From: Shiraia sp. slf14
Lineage: Eukaryota > Ascomycota > Dothideomycetes > Pleosporales > Shiraiaceae
Assembly: GCA_000498155.1 (NCBI GenBank)
Contig: AXZN01000026.1
Coordinates: forward strand, 434,001-498,000
Length of the DNA: 64,000 nucleotides
Direction: 5' to 3'
Part shown: positions 55,001-64,000 of the stretch, one piece after another
How the letters are laid out: each line of letters opens with the position of its first letter
Position numbering within the stretch: the stretch's first letter is position 1
Made by a program: the position numbers and the translations under genes
The notes under the pieces: generated by a model
The model's database searches: none
What the model was told of the DNA's origin: nothing
What the model saw: only the letters and a program-made list of their open reading frames with translations

Positions 55001-56670
55001 CATTGTGATCATTAAGAACTTAGTAGGGATTCTCCCTGCTTTGGCTTTGCACTTAGTCATCGATTTTCTCGAAGTGTGTAACTACTAAGAAGTTCCTTAA
55101 CAGTTTTTATGCATCGTATTCAACTGGGATAAAAGGCCATGACGATTTCAGCACATCAGTTATGTAACCTTCGCTTCATGAATTAGATGCGATGAATTAG
55201 ATACTCACAAAGCCCTCAGACTTTGCAACTCCGTCAAAATTCTAATGTATAACACTTACCAAGTTATAGCTCTCACTAGAGAAGAATATTAGGGAAACAT
55301 GACCTTTGATCTGGAATGAAGTCATCTTGAATCTGGCAGTTGATACGACTCTCAAGTTACAAATTCATACTTCCTTCGATAAACATCATCCATCCAAGTC
55401 ATGATTACAATCAAATCTACTACCTATATAGCCCAGAAGTATATGAAAACTACATATTGGATCATTGAACAAAATACCAATAACGATCTCAACTTGATCA
55501 CCGAATTTCAAGAGCGGCGAGTTCAACCGATCAACCATTCAACCATTCAACATGGAGTGCGTAAAGCGATATAAGTCTATGAAGGCCAAAAGCTTTTCCG
55601 ATCTACGCCAAATCCTACACATGATTTGGCTCCTCGTTCTTGACCTTGGAGCCTCTCGAATCGTGCGCCTCCCACCCCACCAAGCTCACAATAGGTAGCT
55701 TCAGCCAATACGCGGTATGCAGACTCGTTCAATTAATTCCCATGACCCTCAATTAAGTCATATATTCACGATATGGTGCGAAGCCGTCACTGACGAAGGG
55801 TTAACCATAATATGACCGGTGATACTACTGACAAAACCCATTTTGTCTGTTCCACTGACAGCCATGTTGCAGAGTGTGTACGCTTGGTTGGATATCTCAC
55901 AGATTGACTCAATACAGCGCCGGATTTGGCAGAGAAGTGGATCGATGACTGTCTTCATGTAAGACAGTATCTCGGCCACGGCTGTCAATGGCGTAGTGTC
56001 GTAATGTATGGGGTTATGTCAGTGAAGTACGTATTCAGCTGTCAATATTGTATGGGATATAGTTTGGTATTGCAGGGAAGCATCGATTCAGATTGATTGC
56101 AACGAAATTGTAGGGTAATTTTCTATGCTGGATATCATGACGACTTTGTTGAGTGAGGTGGGGAGGATGATGTTTTTCATAGAGTCGCGTTAGGTAGGTA
56201 TACATGTAAGGTGAATGGCATTGCACTGAATCTGACGCAGTCCCGTTAAAGTGAATGAAGGACACCCTTGAACCTCACGAGCACAACCATCTCAAATCAA
56301 CACAACATCAAAATAAAGCAAGAGGGATTGGAGAAGTGTTTTCCGTGCACGAGCCATGCAATTCAATTGATTGGTACAAGTTCTACATGAGCGTGCCTTG
56401 AAGCATGAATGACATCTGGCGTAGGTGATGTTCATAGCCGAACGCAAAGAGTGTCTCGCTGGAATTCCTCCCCTGGGTAAACCTCCGTCAGCCCCATACC
56501 AGCAGCAATAAATCATATCTAGCCAAAGAGCGGAAGTGGTTGAAGAACGAAATGGAAAGAAAAAAATCGTCGTAGTCATCATAATATATACAGAAAGAAG
56601 AGGTTCACACAAAAAGGTGTCCAGATTAGGTGGTTGCACTTGTAAGAGTGTTGGCGTGCAAGGTTTGCAT
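52031..56670. other. Gene-poor stretch of about 4.6 kb plus EsdC-like 3' UTR
   Basis: No coding region recognised. The middle (about 53.5-56 kb) looks A/T-richer than the gene-bearing parts, by eye. Two short direct repeats are seen near 55178-55202 (ATGAATTAGATGCG type) and 55535-55552 (CAACCATT type). An old, RIP-decayed insertion is possible but not shown. Confidence 0.4.
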
Positions 56671-57441
56671 TTAGGAGCGGATGACGATACCCTGGCGGCG
56701 GGTGGTCTTCTCCTCGTAGACGTACTCGTCCTCGGAGGAGCAGTCAGAGTCGTCGGAGTATCCGCAGCGGTCACCTCCGCAGTCGAGCTTGACACGGTCA
56801 CCAGAGCGGGTGATGCCGTAGCGTTCGCAGGAGCAGCAAGAGCTGGCACCGGAGACGGAGCTGGCACGGCTGGAGTTGGTGGAGCGGGAGGTGAGGGATG
56901 GGACATCGGAAGCATCATCGGAGTCGTACTCGGAGTCATCAGAGTCAATGTTCTGCTCGGCGAAGCGGCGGTTGAGCTCCTCGAGGGTGGTCTTGTCGTA
57001 CTGGGTGTTGATGACCTGGCGGGTCTGGCCTGGGCGCTGGGGCTTGGGAGCGACGATGCGCTCTGGGGAGAGGGATCGGCCCTTAGCAACGGAGGCGGTT
57101 GAGACGCGGCGGGACTTGCGGTCGGAGCTGGAGGTCTTTGAGGACTTGGCAGCTGGGATGTCGATGATGTTGAGCTTGCGGCCAGTGGTGGGCTCGGTGG
57201 TGTGGTCCTTGGCGGGATCGTGCGAGACGTGGTAGCCGTCGATGATGTAGTAGTACCAGTATCGCTGACCTTGCTTGAGAGTGGCGCCCTGGAACTTGAA
57301 GGTGCCGACCCATCCACCGGTCTTCTTGGGGTCCTTGGAGAGGGGAAGCTGACCCTGGTAGCCGTCCCAGGAGCCGAGAAGGTGGACGGACTTGCAGTTG
57401 TCGGAAGTGCGGAGAGTGAAGTTGAGCTGGATAGCGGCCAT
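56671..57441 (-). CDS. EsdC-like protein with glycogen-binding (AMPK-beta type) domain
   Basis: A single exon of 256 residues. Residues 5-95 match the CBM48/AMPK-beta glycogen-binding fold: L-L-G-S-W-D-G-Y early, then W-V-G-T-F-K-F-Q-G, and Y-Y-Y-I-I-D-G-Y near the end of the domain. The rest is disordered, with basic Ser-rich then acidic stretches (D-S-D-D-S-E-Y-D-S-D-D). A Cys-rich patch (S-C-C-S-C-E-R-Y-G, then L-D-C-G-G-D-R-C) lies near the C-terminus. In Aspergillus nidulans EsdC is an early sexual development protein with this domain; the gene is named by likeness, so no symbol is assigned. It likely senses or binds glycogen; some annotations call it GTP-binding, but I see no GTPase motif. 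Confidence 0.88.
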   Translation of the reverse strand: MAAIQLNFTLRTSDNCKSVHLLGSWDGYQGQLPLSKDPKKTGGWVGTFKFQGATLKQGQRYWYYYIIDGYHVSHDPAKDHTTEPTTGRKLNIIDIPAAKSSKTSSSDRKSRRVSTASVAKGRSLSPERIVAPKPQRPGQTRQVINTQYDKTTLEELNRRFAEQNIDSDDSEYDSDDASDVPSLTSRSTNSSRASSVSGASSCCSCERYGITRSGDRVKLDCGGDRCGYSDDSDCSSEDEYVYEEKTTRRQGIVIRS

Positions 57442-59536
57442 TTTGAAGTTTTGTTCTTTCTGAAGGATTTAAAGTATTATGAAGTGATTGTTCTTTCGAT
57501 TCGTCCTGGCCAAACTAATGGATAGACGAAGTAATGCTGAGAAGCTGTGTTGATTCGTGAAGAATGCGAGTATGCGTAGATTATCGAGTGATTGGTTTTG
57601 TGAAGATTGTATTGAGCAAGAAGAGCTGGAGATTACGTTGTAGTGGGATTTGTCGACCGGCGACGAAATGTTGGAAATGAATTAATGGTAGAGGGTGAAT
57701 TAGATGGCACCAGGCCTTGAACGAGAAAAAGATAAAAAAGATGGAGAAAAAACGACACTACAGCTCAAAAGTTCACACGCTTGCTGAAGAAAAAAAGTCA
57801 GAGTGAGGCCTGGGGCCGCCTACTTATCTACTCGCACCGCATCGTACAGGTGCTGAGCGGCGGGGAGGGGTTGGGCATGGCGCATGGCGCGCTATGGCAG
57901 GATTGGGACTGGCGTCGCTACTGCCGGAAGCGATTGATTGCTTGTGCAGCATAGGTACGCTAATTTGGCAGGGAATTGACTGGATGCGGGTGTGGAGAGG
58001 CAGTCTATCGAAAGTGTGCTGAGCGCTTGACGGATGAGCGGGAGTGGTGGATTGGTTGATGGAGTGTAACCAGGCGTCTTGACACGGCCGCGCTATTGGC
58101 TGCCGAAAGCGGGGTCCGTGCGGATGGACAGTCCCGCAAAGCACGGGCTTCGAGTGAAAACACGCGGCCAATCGCGTTGCCAGCCTGTGATCAGCCATGT
58201 GATGGATCGTTAAGTGCATTGCAGCTGGTGACTGTCACACTGCAGCTCCTCAGTGCAAGGCTAACCTGCCCAGGGAACTACCGATGCAGCAAAATTTACT
58301 TTTCCAAGTACTCAACCTGGCCTGTCTGCAGCCATACTCCCTGCCGCATGTGGTGCTATTTACAGCCATTGCGTGTCTTGCCCAGCCTCCATCTCAGCGG
58401 CAGCCCAATCACATGGCCGTGTTCCTATCAGCATGGGCACAAAATGCTCCCATTCTGGATGGTCGGCGGCTAATAGACTCAGTGGCTTATGTGTGTATCC
58501 AACCACAACCCTTCGACCAACACTTTGTCGAACCGCAGAACTCACCGGTTTGCCCGACAGGCTCGCAGCCGTAACATGCCCCAGGGTGGATTCTCAACGT
58601 GATGATGTGCAGGTACCCTCGTGAGGGCGTTGAATGAAAGGTGTCAAGATGAGAAGATGAGCGGGAGGATGGCGGAAACTGCGGGATGGCGGAGGCACAG
58701 CGGTTACCGAGAAGTCTACGTTTTCTTGAGATTGAGGGAAGAAAACGTCAGCTTCGCTTACATCCCAGAAAGCTGACAAGATCCAAGTCTCTTGTGATAC
58801 GAATGGACCCGGGGCTGCAAGGCCATGTTGTGCGATCCGAGAGCTAGAAAACCACTTTGATTCAACGTGAATCAGATATTCAACAAGCCGTGAATCAAGT
58901 GTGCAATAGGCCACCATCAATGCCTCGTTCAGAGCGCACTGTCTTTACACGAGAGGGTTGCAGCCGTCCTTGTCATTCAAAGCCCCCTCGCAGCCCCCAA
59001 TACTCTAGGTCCGAGTCGGAGCCTGCACTATCGGTCAGCATATGTCTACGCGCCGGAACCCTAGACATACCCACGCATTGATGCACACAGAGTACCCAAT
59101 TGTACAGCGTTTCAACCATCGGCTATCGCCAGCTTCTATTTCGCCGTTGTGCATCTGATCCACCTCATCTTAAAGACGTATCGTGTGCACATCCCCTTTC
59201 CAGACTGTCATCGACTTTGTACGTAATGTGACTCGCGCATTGCTTTTGATCACAAGGATAGTGTAACCGCTTCGACTATCAAGGACAGGCATCGAAATGC
59301 TGTCCTCGTCACCCAGCCACTTCAATCATCACTTGTTGATATCGCCCACATCAACTCGCATTTTGAAACGTCATGTCATTCAATCACAGTTGATCTCTGA
59401 AAGAACTGCGGACAAAAAACCGACCTTCATTAAATTAAGTTGAAGCAAAACAACCTCCTCCCATCACTATCTCCAATCACTGATCAAATAGGTATCATCT
59501 CCAAATATCCGCCCTCGTCTAATTTTCCTCATCTCC
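57442..59536. other. Intergenic
   Basis: About 2.1 kb: a long upstream region for the EsdC-like gene (including an A-rich tract at 57720-57800) and the 3' side of the 59537 gene. No gene is seen. Confidence 0.45.
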
Positions 59537-60075
59537 TTATTCCTCAATCTTCCCACCCCAACTCATTTTCCTCCATTTTCCTTCACTCTTCCCAGTCACA
59601 CTCCCAGCCATCGTACTTCCGCCCAAACTCTTCCTCCGCTCGAGCTCACCCTCAAAATCAATCAGACTATGTCGCCTCGATCCACTCTCATCCAGACTCC
59701 CATGTCTCGCCCAGAAGCTTGCAACACTTTGTCGACGCCATGCCTGCAATGCTTGCTCGTCTTCAAAATCTCTGCTGCTGGCCAGTGATATGCGTCGCAG
59801 ATGTTCCTGTTGACGGCCGACGTGATCTGATATAATGGACTCGCGGCGTGTGGCTTGATGTGTGTCTTCGAGGGTGACGGCGTTCTTGAGATATGTTGAT
59901 ACTCGACGGAGTGGAGATGATGCTGTGTAGGCTATATGTAAGTAAGTGTTCATGAAAAGATTAAGATGAAATTTCGTGTAGTGTTGAAGCAAGTATACAT
60001 ACCCCCAGAACTCTGACTCTTCCTTGCCGTATCGCTAATAGGCGAAACGAAAGAAATAGGTTGATAATCCGCCAT
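59537..60075 (-). CDS. Small fungal protein, paralogue A
   Basis: Two exons (60075-60003 and 59931-59537; 71-nt intron, phase 1) give 155 residues. The core is Y-L-K-N-A-V-T-L-E-D-T ... R-R-E-S-I-I-S-D-H, followed by a charged helical region with R-R-I-S/R-R-Q-S motifs (possible basophilic-kinase sites) and F-W-A-R-H-G-S. The first exon has F-V-S-P-I-S-D-T. It shares the core, the intron phase and the exon plan with the gene at 60929-61365, so the two are paralogues from a local duplication. Family unknown to me; no signal peptide or membrane segment. Confidence 0.75.
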
Positions 60076-60928
60076 TTCGAATACCAATAATCGTAACACA
60101 ATACAGTATATGAGAACAATTGATCTTATACACCTTGACGAAAACACTATCGCATGCACGAAATATACAAGCAGTCTTTCCTTCAACACAACCAAAAGCT
60201 GATACCCCCATCCCCCCATCCCTCCCCCTCTACTTATACTCCCCCCATCTATTCCGTCACACCACACCCACCCCCATTCCGCCACCACTTTCCCAAGCTC
60301 TCATCACACACTCACCCTCAAAGCACCAACGATCTACACCACGAATTACAAAGCACGCCCATAGCGCAAAGCACTCCGAATACACCGACCCAAGCACTCC
60401 GACAAGCGAGACTGTACTTGCGATACGAACGCATCCGGCGTGTGGTCCTCAGTGCAGCGAATAGGAATTCAAGACACGGCACACGCTAGACGGGATGGGG
60501 GTGTAGCGTGGATGTGATCAGTCAGCGAAAGTTGATTTCCAAGCAATGCACGCAATGTTTGAGTGCGATACGGTCTGCGGCTTTGTCGCAAGAGACTGAG
60601 AGATTGAGGGGGATGGAAGACGTGGCGAGCGGGTTTGTTGTTGCGTGTGGTTTGGCGGTCTCAGCTCAGCGAAACAACTTGGTTTGTTGACCAAGATGTT
60701 TCCCCGCTTTTGGGGGGTTTGGCATGGGGATGACAAGGCTTGTGGGGAGGCATGGCTTCTATGGCTTTACTCTGGGGAGGTTGGGGTGTGGGCTTGGAGA
60801 GGAGGCGTGTGAGTAGACTGGCTTCGCTGTTTGTAGTGGGTTAGTGGGTGGGGTGAGGTGAAATCATTGTGATATATATTTGCAAATCGTAATGGCATGA
60901 AATATCAGAGATATACATAAAATATTGT
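60076..60928. other. Intergenic between two paralogues
   Basis: About 850 bp, including a CCCC/CCA-rich tract at about 60205-60285. No gene is seen; it holds the promoter of paralogue A and the 3' UTR of paralogue B. Confidence 0.45.
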
Positions 60929-61365
60929 TTACAGCAAAGTTCCATTCGCACTTGTTGTCGCTTTCCCGTCCTTCCCGTGAGTTTCCTTTGTCTTGTCACG
61001 TACCTCGTGCTGCTCTACATGACCATGATTGGTTTCCTTTCCATGAGCATCGTGCTTCCTGTGCTTTTCCCAAAACTCGGCTTCAGCCTGCTTTCCGCCA
61101 TGATCATTTCGATGCGCATGGTCTGAGATCATGGACTCTCTCCTCTTCTCGTCATCCTTGGATTCAAAGGTAACCGCGTCTTTGAGATAGTGTGCTGCAT
61201 GGTGGAGAGGGTTATGATCTGAAGTCGAGTGAGTTTGAGGCATGAACTGATAAGCTCATCGATTACTCGCTATGTACCTTTCTGGTGCTGGTGCTGATCC
61301 TTGACATCTGTATCCGCCATTGCGGACACAAAGCCCATTGGCCGAGGTGAATGATGGTCAGACAT
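60929..61365 (-). CDS. Small fungal protein, paralogue B
   Basis: Two exons (61365-61278 and 61218-60929; 59-nt intron, phase 1) give 125 residues. It opens M-S-D-H-H-S-P-R-P-M-G-F-V-S and carries the core Y-L-K-D-A-V-T-F-E-S ... R-R-E-S-M-I-S-D-H shared with paralogue A, then E-A-E-F-W-E-K-H. The tail is rich in His, Lys, Asp and Gly and looks disordered, like small hydrophilic stress proteins. Role unknown; hydrophilicity suggests a desiccation- or development-linked protein, which is inference. Confidence 0.77.
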
Positions 61366-61851
61366 GATAGGATCGTTTTCAGTCAACCAAATCGAAGATC
61401 GCGAATATCAATAGTATATTGGAGATGGATCAATCGAGCGGGAAGAACCACAATTGTGCGGGGCGGCATTTTAGTATTATCTATCATAGCACTATTTAAG
61501 TGGTTCGATGGTCTGACGTCAAGAGCTGGAACTGTCCACATTCGGAAGTTTTGACCGCATCCGGAACTTGTCGGATACTTTATCGTGACAATGTGTAGAC
61601 TGCAGTATTAGTGACGATAGCATCTTCCATGAATGTAAAGGAGGCTATCGCATTGTTTCGCGGCTGCATCGGACCGTCGTGTCATAGATGATAGTACAAG
61701 CGCCAAATAATCGTGACATAAACGCGCAATCATATTTTTAGCAGCGCCATTCGAATGGAACTGTATTCAAACTTCGAAATTTGCAAATATGAAGCATTGA
61801 GTATCCTCATCAATGCGGGTATCATACAATCCTCTGCTCGATGCTTTTTTC
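61366..61851. other. Intergenic
   Basis: About 490 bp between minus-strand genes: promoter of paralogue B and 3' UTR of the ADIP-like gene. Nothing else is seen. Confidence 0.5.
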
Positions 61852-63833
61852 TCAACAGTTCAGAAGATTCTCAAGCTCTTCTGGAGTCAAGGTACTCTTT
61901 CTCCTCTTTGGTCGCCCTTGTATCCGACTCTTCATTGGTGACCGTGTAGCACGCCTCTTGCTCTTCTGCTCTGGTTCAGTAGCACCATCAGTCGCTTCAT
62001 CTGAGACTAGAGTCTTCAATCCATCTGCTGCAGCAGCTGCATCAGCCTCCGCTTGCGCAAGCTTATCGTGGATCGTAAGTTTCGGTGATCGTTCGTCGGG
62101 ATGGGCGTGTGGGCTCGAATGCCTTTTTTTAGTCTGCATTATGCTGTTAGAATCTTGCAATATCACGGCATCCAATGATAAAGGTGATGAGGAAAAGGTG
62201 ACAGTGCTGGCCATCTTGATGATCTGGTCGGCAATCTTGTCGCAACGTACATGACGTGGGGTACGCTCTTCTGAACGAAATACTCTTTCTCCTGACCGTG
62301 GTATTCTGCTGGCCGGTGTTGGACGGCTTGGCTTTTCAACGTCCACCAGGTCTATACCCGACGCACCCGTATTTTCGTCTTCTAGTTGTGAAGGTGTATT
62401 TGGAATAGAAGCAGAGAAAGCAACCTTTCGAGGTGATCTGCTTGGTGATTTGTTGCCGTTCGTTTCTCTGAGGGCTGTGTTTGTGGGTTGCAATTTCAAC
62501 TTGAACATGTCGGTGTTGGATGTTGATTCTGGAACATGAGTCGGCTCAGGTGATGGAAGGCCTTGTTGTTGCTCGTCGTCCACAATGTCATCATCGAAAA
62601 CGGAGCTAGCATCCTCTCCACTCTCGATATCGTCTTCCTCAATCATGGAAATCTCCTCTCTATTCACAGATTCTAAGCCGACCCCAAGGCCAAGGCCCCT
62701 CTTCAGTTCCTCGAGGTTGATCGTATCGCCATCGTTCATTCGCTTTCGCCACGATTCCATCAGCATGAACGCTTCCCGTAGGCGAGTTTCCATTTTTTCC
62801 CAGCCAGCTCGCAATCTGAGAATCTCCTCTTCGCGCATCTCTACTTCGTCCACAGCCACAAAGTTCGGGTTCGTAAGCAGGTTCTTGAGGTTGTCGAGCA
62901 CTGTATCCATGTCGTTCGCTAAGGTATCGTAGTTGGTGGGTAGCGCATGCAGCATATCTTGCTTCGCACTCTCATCTTCCTCATTGATGACCGACAACCC
63001 TTCAGAGTCCTCCTGTCGGGTTTGATCTGGCATACCTTGCAATTGACGCAAGGTCGCCAGCGTGCTTCTAACCAAATTGATCAGGTTGTCGTTTTCATCA
63101 CTCAAGCTCTGGCTCAATTGTGTAAGGAACTCTGTCGTTTCCTGCTTCAAACTGTATTCAGGGTCGTCTAGGTCTGGCGCCTCATCTCGCACACTGCTGG
63201 ATGATCCACCGAGTCCCATGACTCCAGGATTGATAGTGATGCTTGCGCCTACCAACCCAGTCTTGTTGCCTCGTTGTTGAGTGGTCAGGTGGCTCTTGAG
63301 CCTCTGAATTTGTACATCGCGTTTTCGCACGTCGTTTGCACAGCTTGTGCGGATTTGTTGCACCGTCGTTTTTAGCCGCAACATGTCTTCGCGCAAACTG
63401 CGCGCAGACGATTCTGCGGTGCGAAGGGCGGCACGAGCTGAACGTTCTTGAGACTGCGCAAGAGAAAGCTGGCGCGCAAAGTCTTCATTGCGTGTTTGGA
63501 GCTTCTCCAGCGTAGCAGTCTGGCGCGTTGATTCTGAGCGAAGGCTGCGCAGCGTGTCCACAATTGATTCACGGTATTCCTGATCGCGCTGAAAAACATT
63601 GTCAGCTTCCGTATCGTATATATATATATATATATAAGCATAAGGATACATACGTCGCGCTTCAATATCAAATCATGGACCAGATTGATGATTTGAGCCA
63701 TTGTTTGCTCCTTGCCGCCTTCACCACGCGAAGGGTGGGCAAATTCAATCGACTTGCCATCCCGCAGTAAACCACGCGCAAGCAAGAGATTGTTGATGTA
63801 GGCCGAGGCCGTTTTGAGATTATACGACTCCAT
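61852..63833 (-). CDS. NIMA-interactive / afadin- and alpha-actinin-binding (ADIP) family protein
   Basis: Two exons (63833-63654 and 63588-61852; 65-nt intron) give 638 residues. The start M-E-S-Y-N-L-K-T-A-S-A-Y-I-N-N-L-L-L-A-R-G-L-L is the conserved opening of the ADIP domain. The coiled coil (about 50-170) has E-K-L-Q-T-R-N-E-D-F-A-R-Q-L. A second helical region (about 190-330) follows, then a disordered Ser/Pro tail with basic clusters (K-S-K-R-R, R-P-K-R-R-K-S) that look like nuclear signals. Fungal members are annotated NIMA-interactive; TinA of A. nidulans is the studied one and acts at spindle pole bodies in mitosis. The intron holds a (TA)10 microsatellite. The ATG at 63833 is chosen because the open frame upstream has no ATG. 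Confidence 0.87.
63617..63636 (+). repeat. (TA)10 microsatellite inside an intron
   Basis: Twenty bases of perfect TA repeat lie within the 65-nt intron of the ADIP-family gene, nearly a third of its length. Length changes here would alter intron size only, and could affect splicing. Confidence 0.9.
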
Positions 63834-64000
63834 GGCGGTGGAGGAGGGATGACGTTGGGCGCAAATTCGGCGTTGTGAAGTTGCATCCAATGTTTGTCAA
63901 CACGGCGGTTCGCGGCTTCCCCAAGCGACCGCGACCGTGCGCTTGGGGCAGAGCACGTGCGGCCCGCTTCGCCTCGCCTTGCAGCCCTCGGGACTCTTCC
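63834..64000. other. Upstream region of the ADIP-family gene
   Basis: The last 167 bp are G/C-rich with several CGCGAC/GCTTGGG-like segments. They probably hold the promoter and 5' leader; no gene is seen before the window ends. Confidence 0.45.

Noticed and set aside
56292..57317. 341-codon minus-strand ORF overlapping the EsdC-like gene
   Set aside because: It is in a different frame from the glycogen-binding domain and is low-complexity Ser/Pro/Thr; a shadow of the real gene.
1..64000. tRNA, rRNA or transposase genes
   Set aside because: I looked by eye for T-loop-like GGTTCGANTCC motifs and for transposase signatures and found none that fold or read plausibly; a covariance-model scan would be decisive.

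Overview
This is about 64 kb of nuclear DNA from a filamentous ascomycete (Pezizomycotina). I would guess Dothideomycetes, but that is inference from the overall look of the proteins, not a test. The evidence for a filamentous fungus is consistent: short GT-AG introns of about 43-65 nt with CTRAC/TACTAAC-like branch sites, a hybrid histidine kinase, an SutB/SUL-type sulfate permease, an EsdC-like protein, a PY-motif arrestin, and small secreted cysteine-rich proteins. I read 21 genes well enough to place exons. Many of these are split genes whose exons are not visible as single ORFs.

Layout. 0-11 kb: the 5' part of an unknown Pro/Ala-rich gene, a 1547-residue hybrid histidine kinase (six exons), an SDR oxidoreductase and an Atz/Trz-type amidohydrolase. 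12 kb: an 8-Cys secreted protein with a Kex2/dipeptidyl-aminopeptidase-like tail. 15-21 kb: sulfate permease, F-box protein and a disordered acidic protein. 24-29 kb: a repeat-rich secreted wall-type protein and an unknown membrane-anchored protein. 29-35 kb: mitochondrial NADH-cytochrome b5 reductase (MCR1), divergent from a GH28-fold protein that has lost every catalytic motif; then, convergent to it and about 310 bp away, a three-exon secreted 10-Cys-domain protein not visible as an ORF; then an SCP2 lipid-transfer protein. 35-44 kb: F-box/LRR-like protein, alpha-arrestin, TGL2-like lipase, V-ATPase subunit G and PET117, the last two sharing a 209-bp divergent promoter. 45-52 kb: a Gly-rich putative GPI protein, a gene-poor stretch and an 81-residue Cys-rich conserved protein. 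52-56.6 kb: nothing recognisable. 56-64 kb: EsdC-like glycogen-binding protein, two paralogous small proteins and a NIMA-interactive (ADIP/TinA-like) coiled-coil protein.

The most unusual signal is gene structure. The TGL2-like lipase (41084-42507) only gives a full-length, in-frame family-like protein if three microexons of 8, 10 and 2 nt are used. The last two build the nucleophile elbow (A-H-S-M-G-G). The neighbouring V-ATPase G gene has a 3-nt ATG exon and a 9-nt microexon, and the next gene, PET117, has a GC-AG intron. The second signal is a set of secreted candidate effectors, including one with an internal duplication that copied an intron position. The genes do not form one pathway; most are housekeeping or regulatory loci separated by gene-poor stretches.
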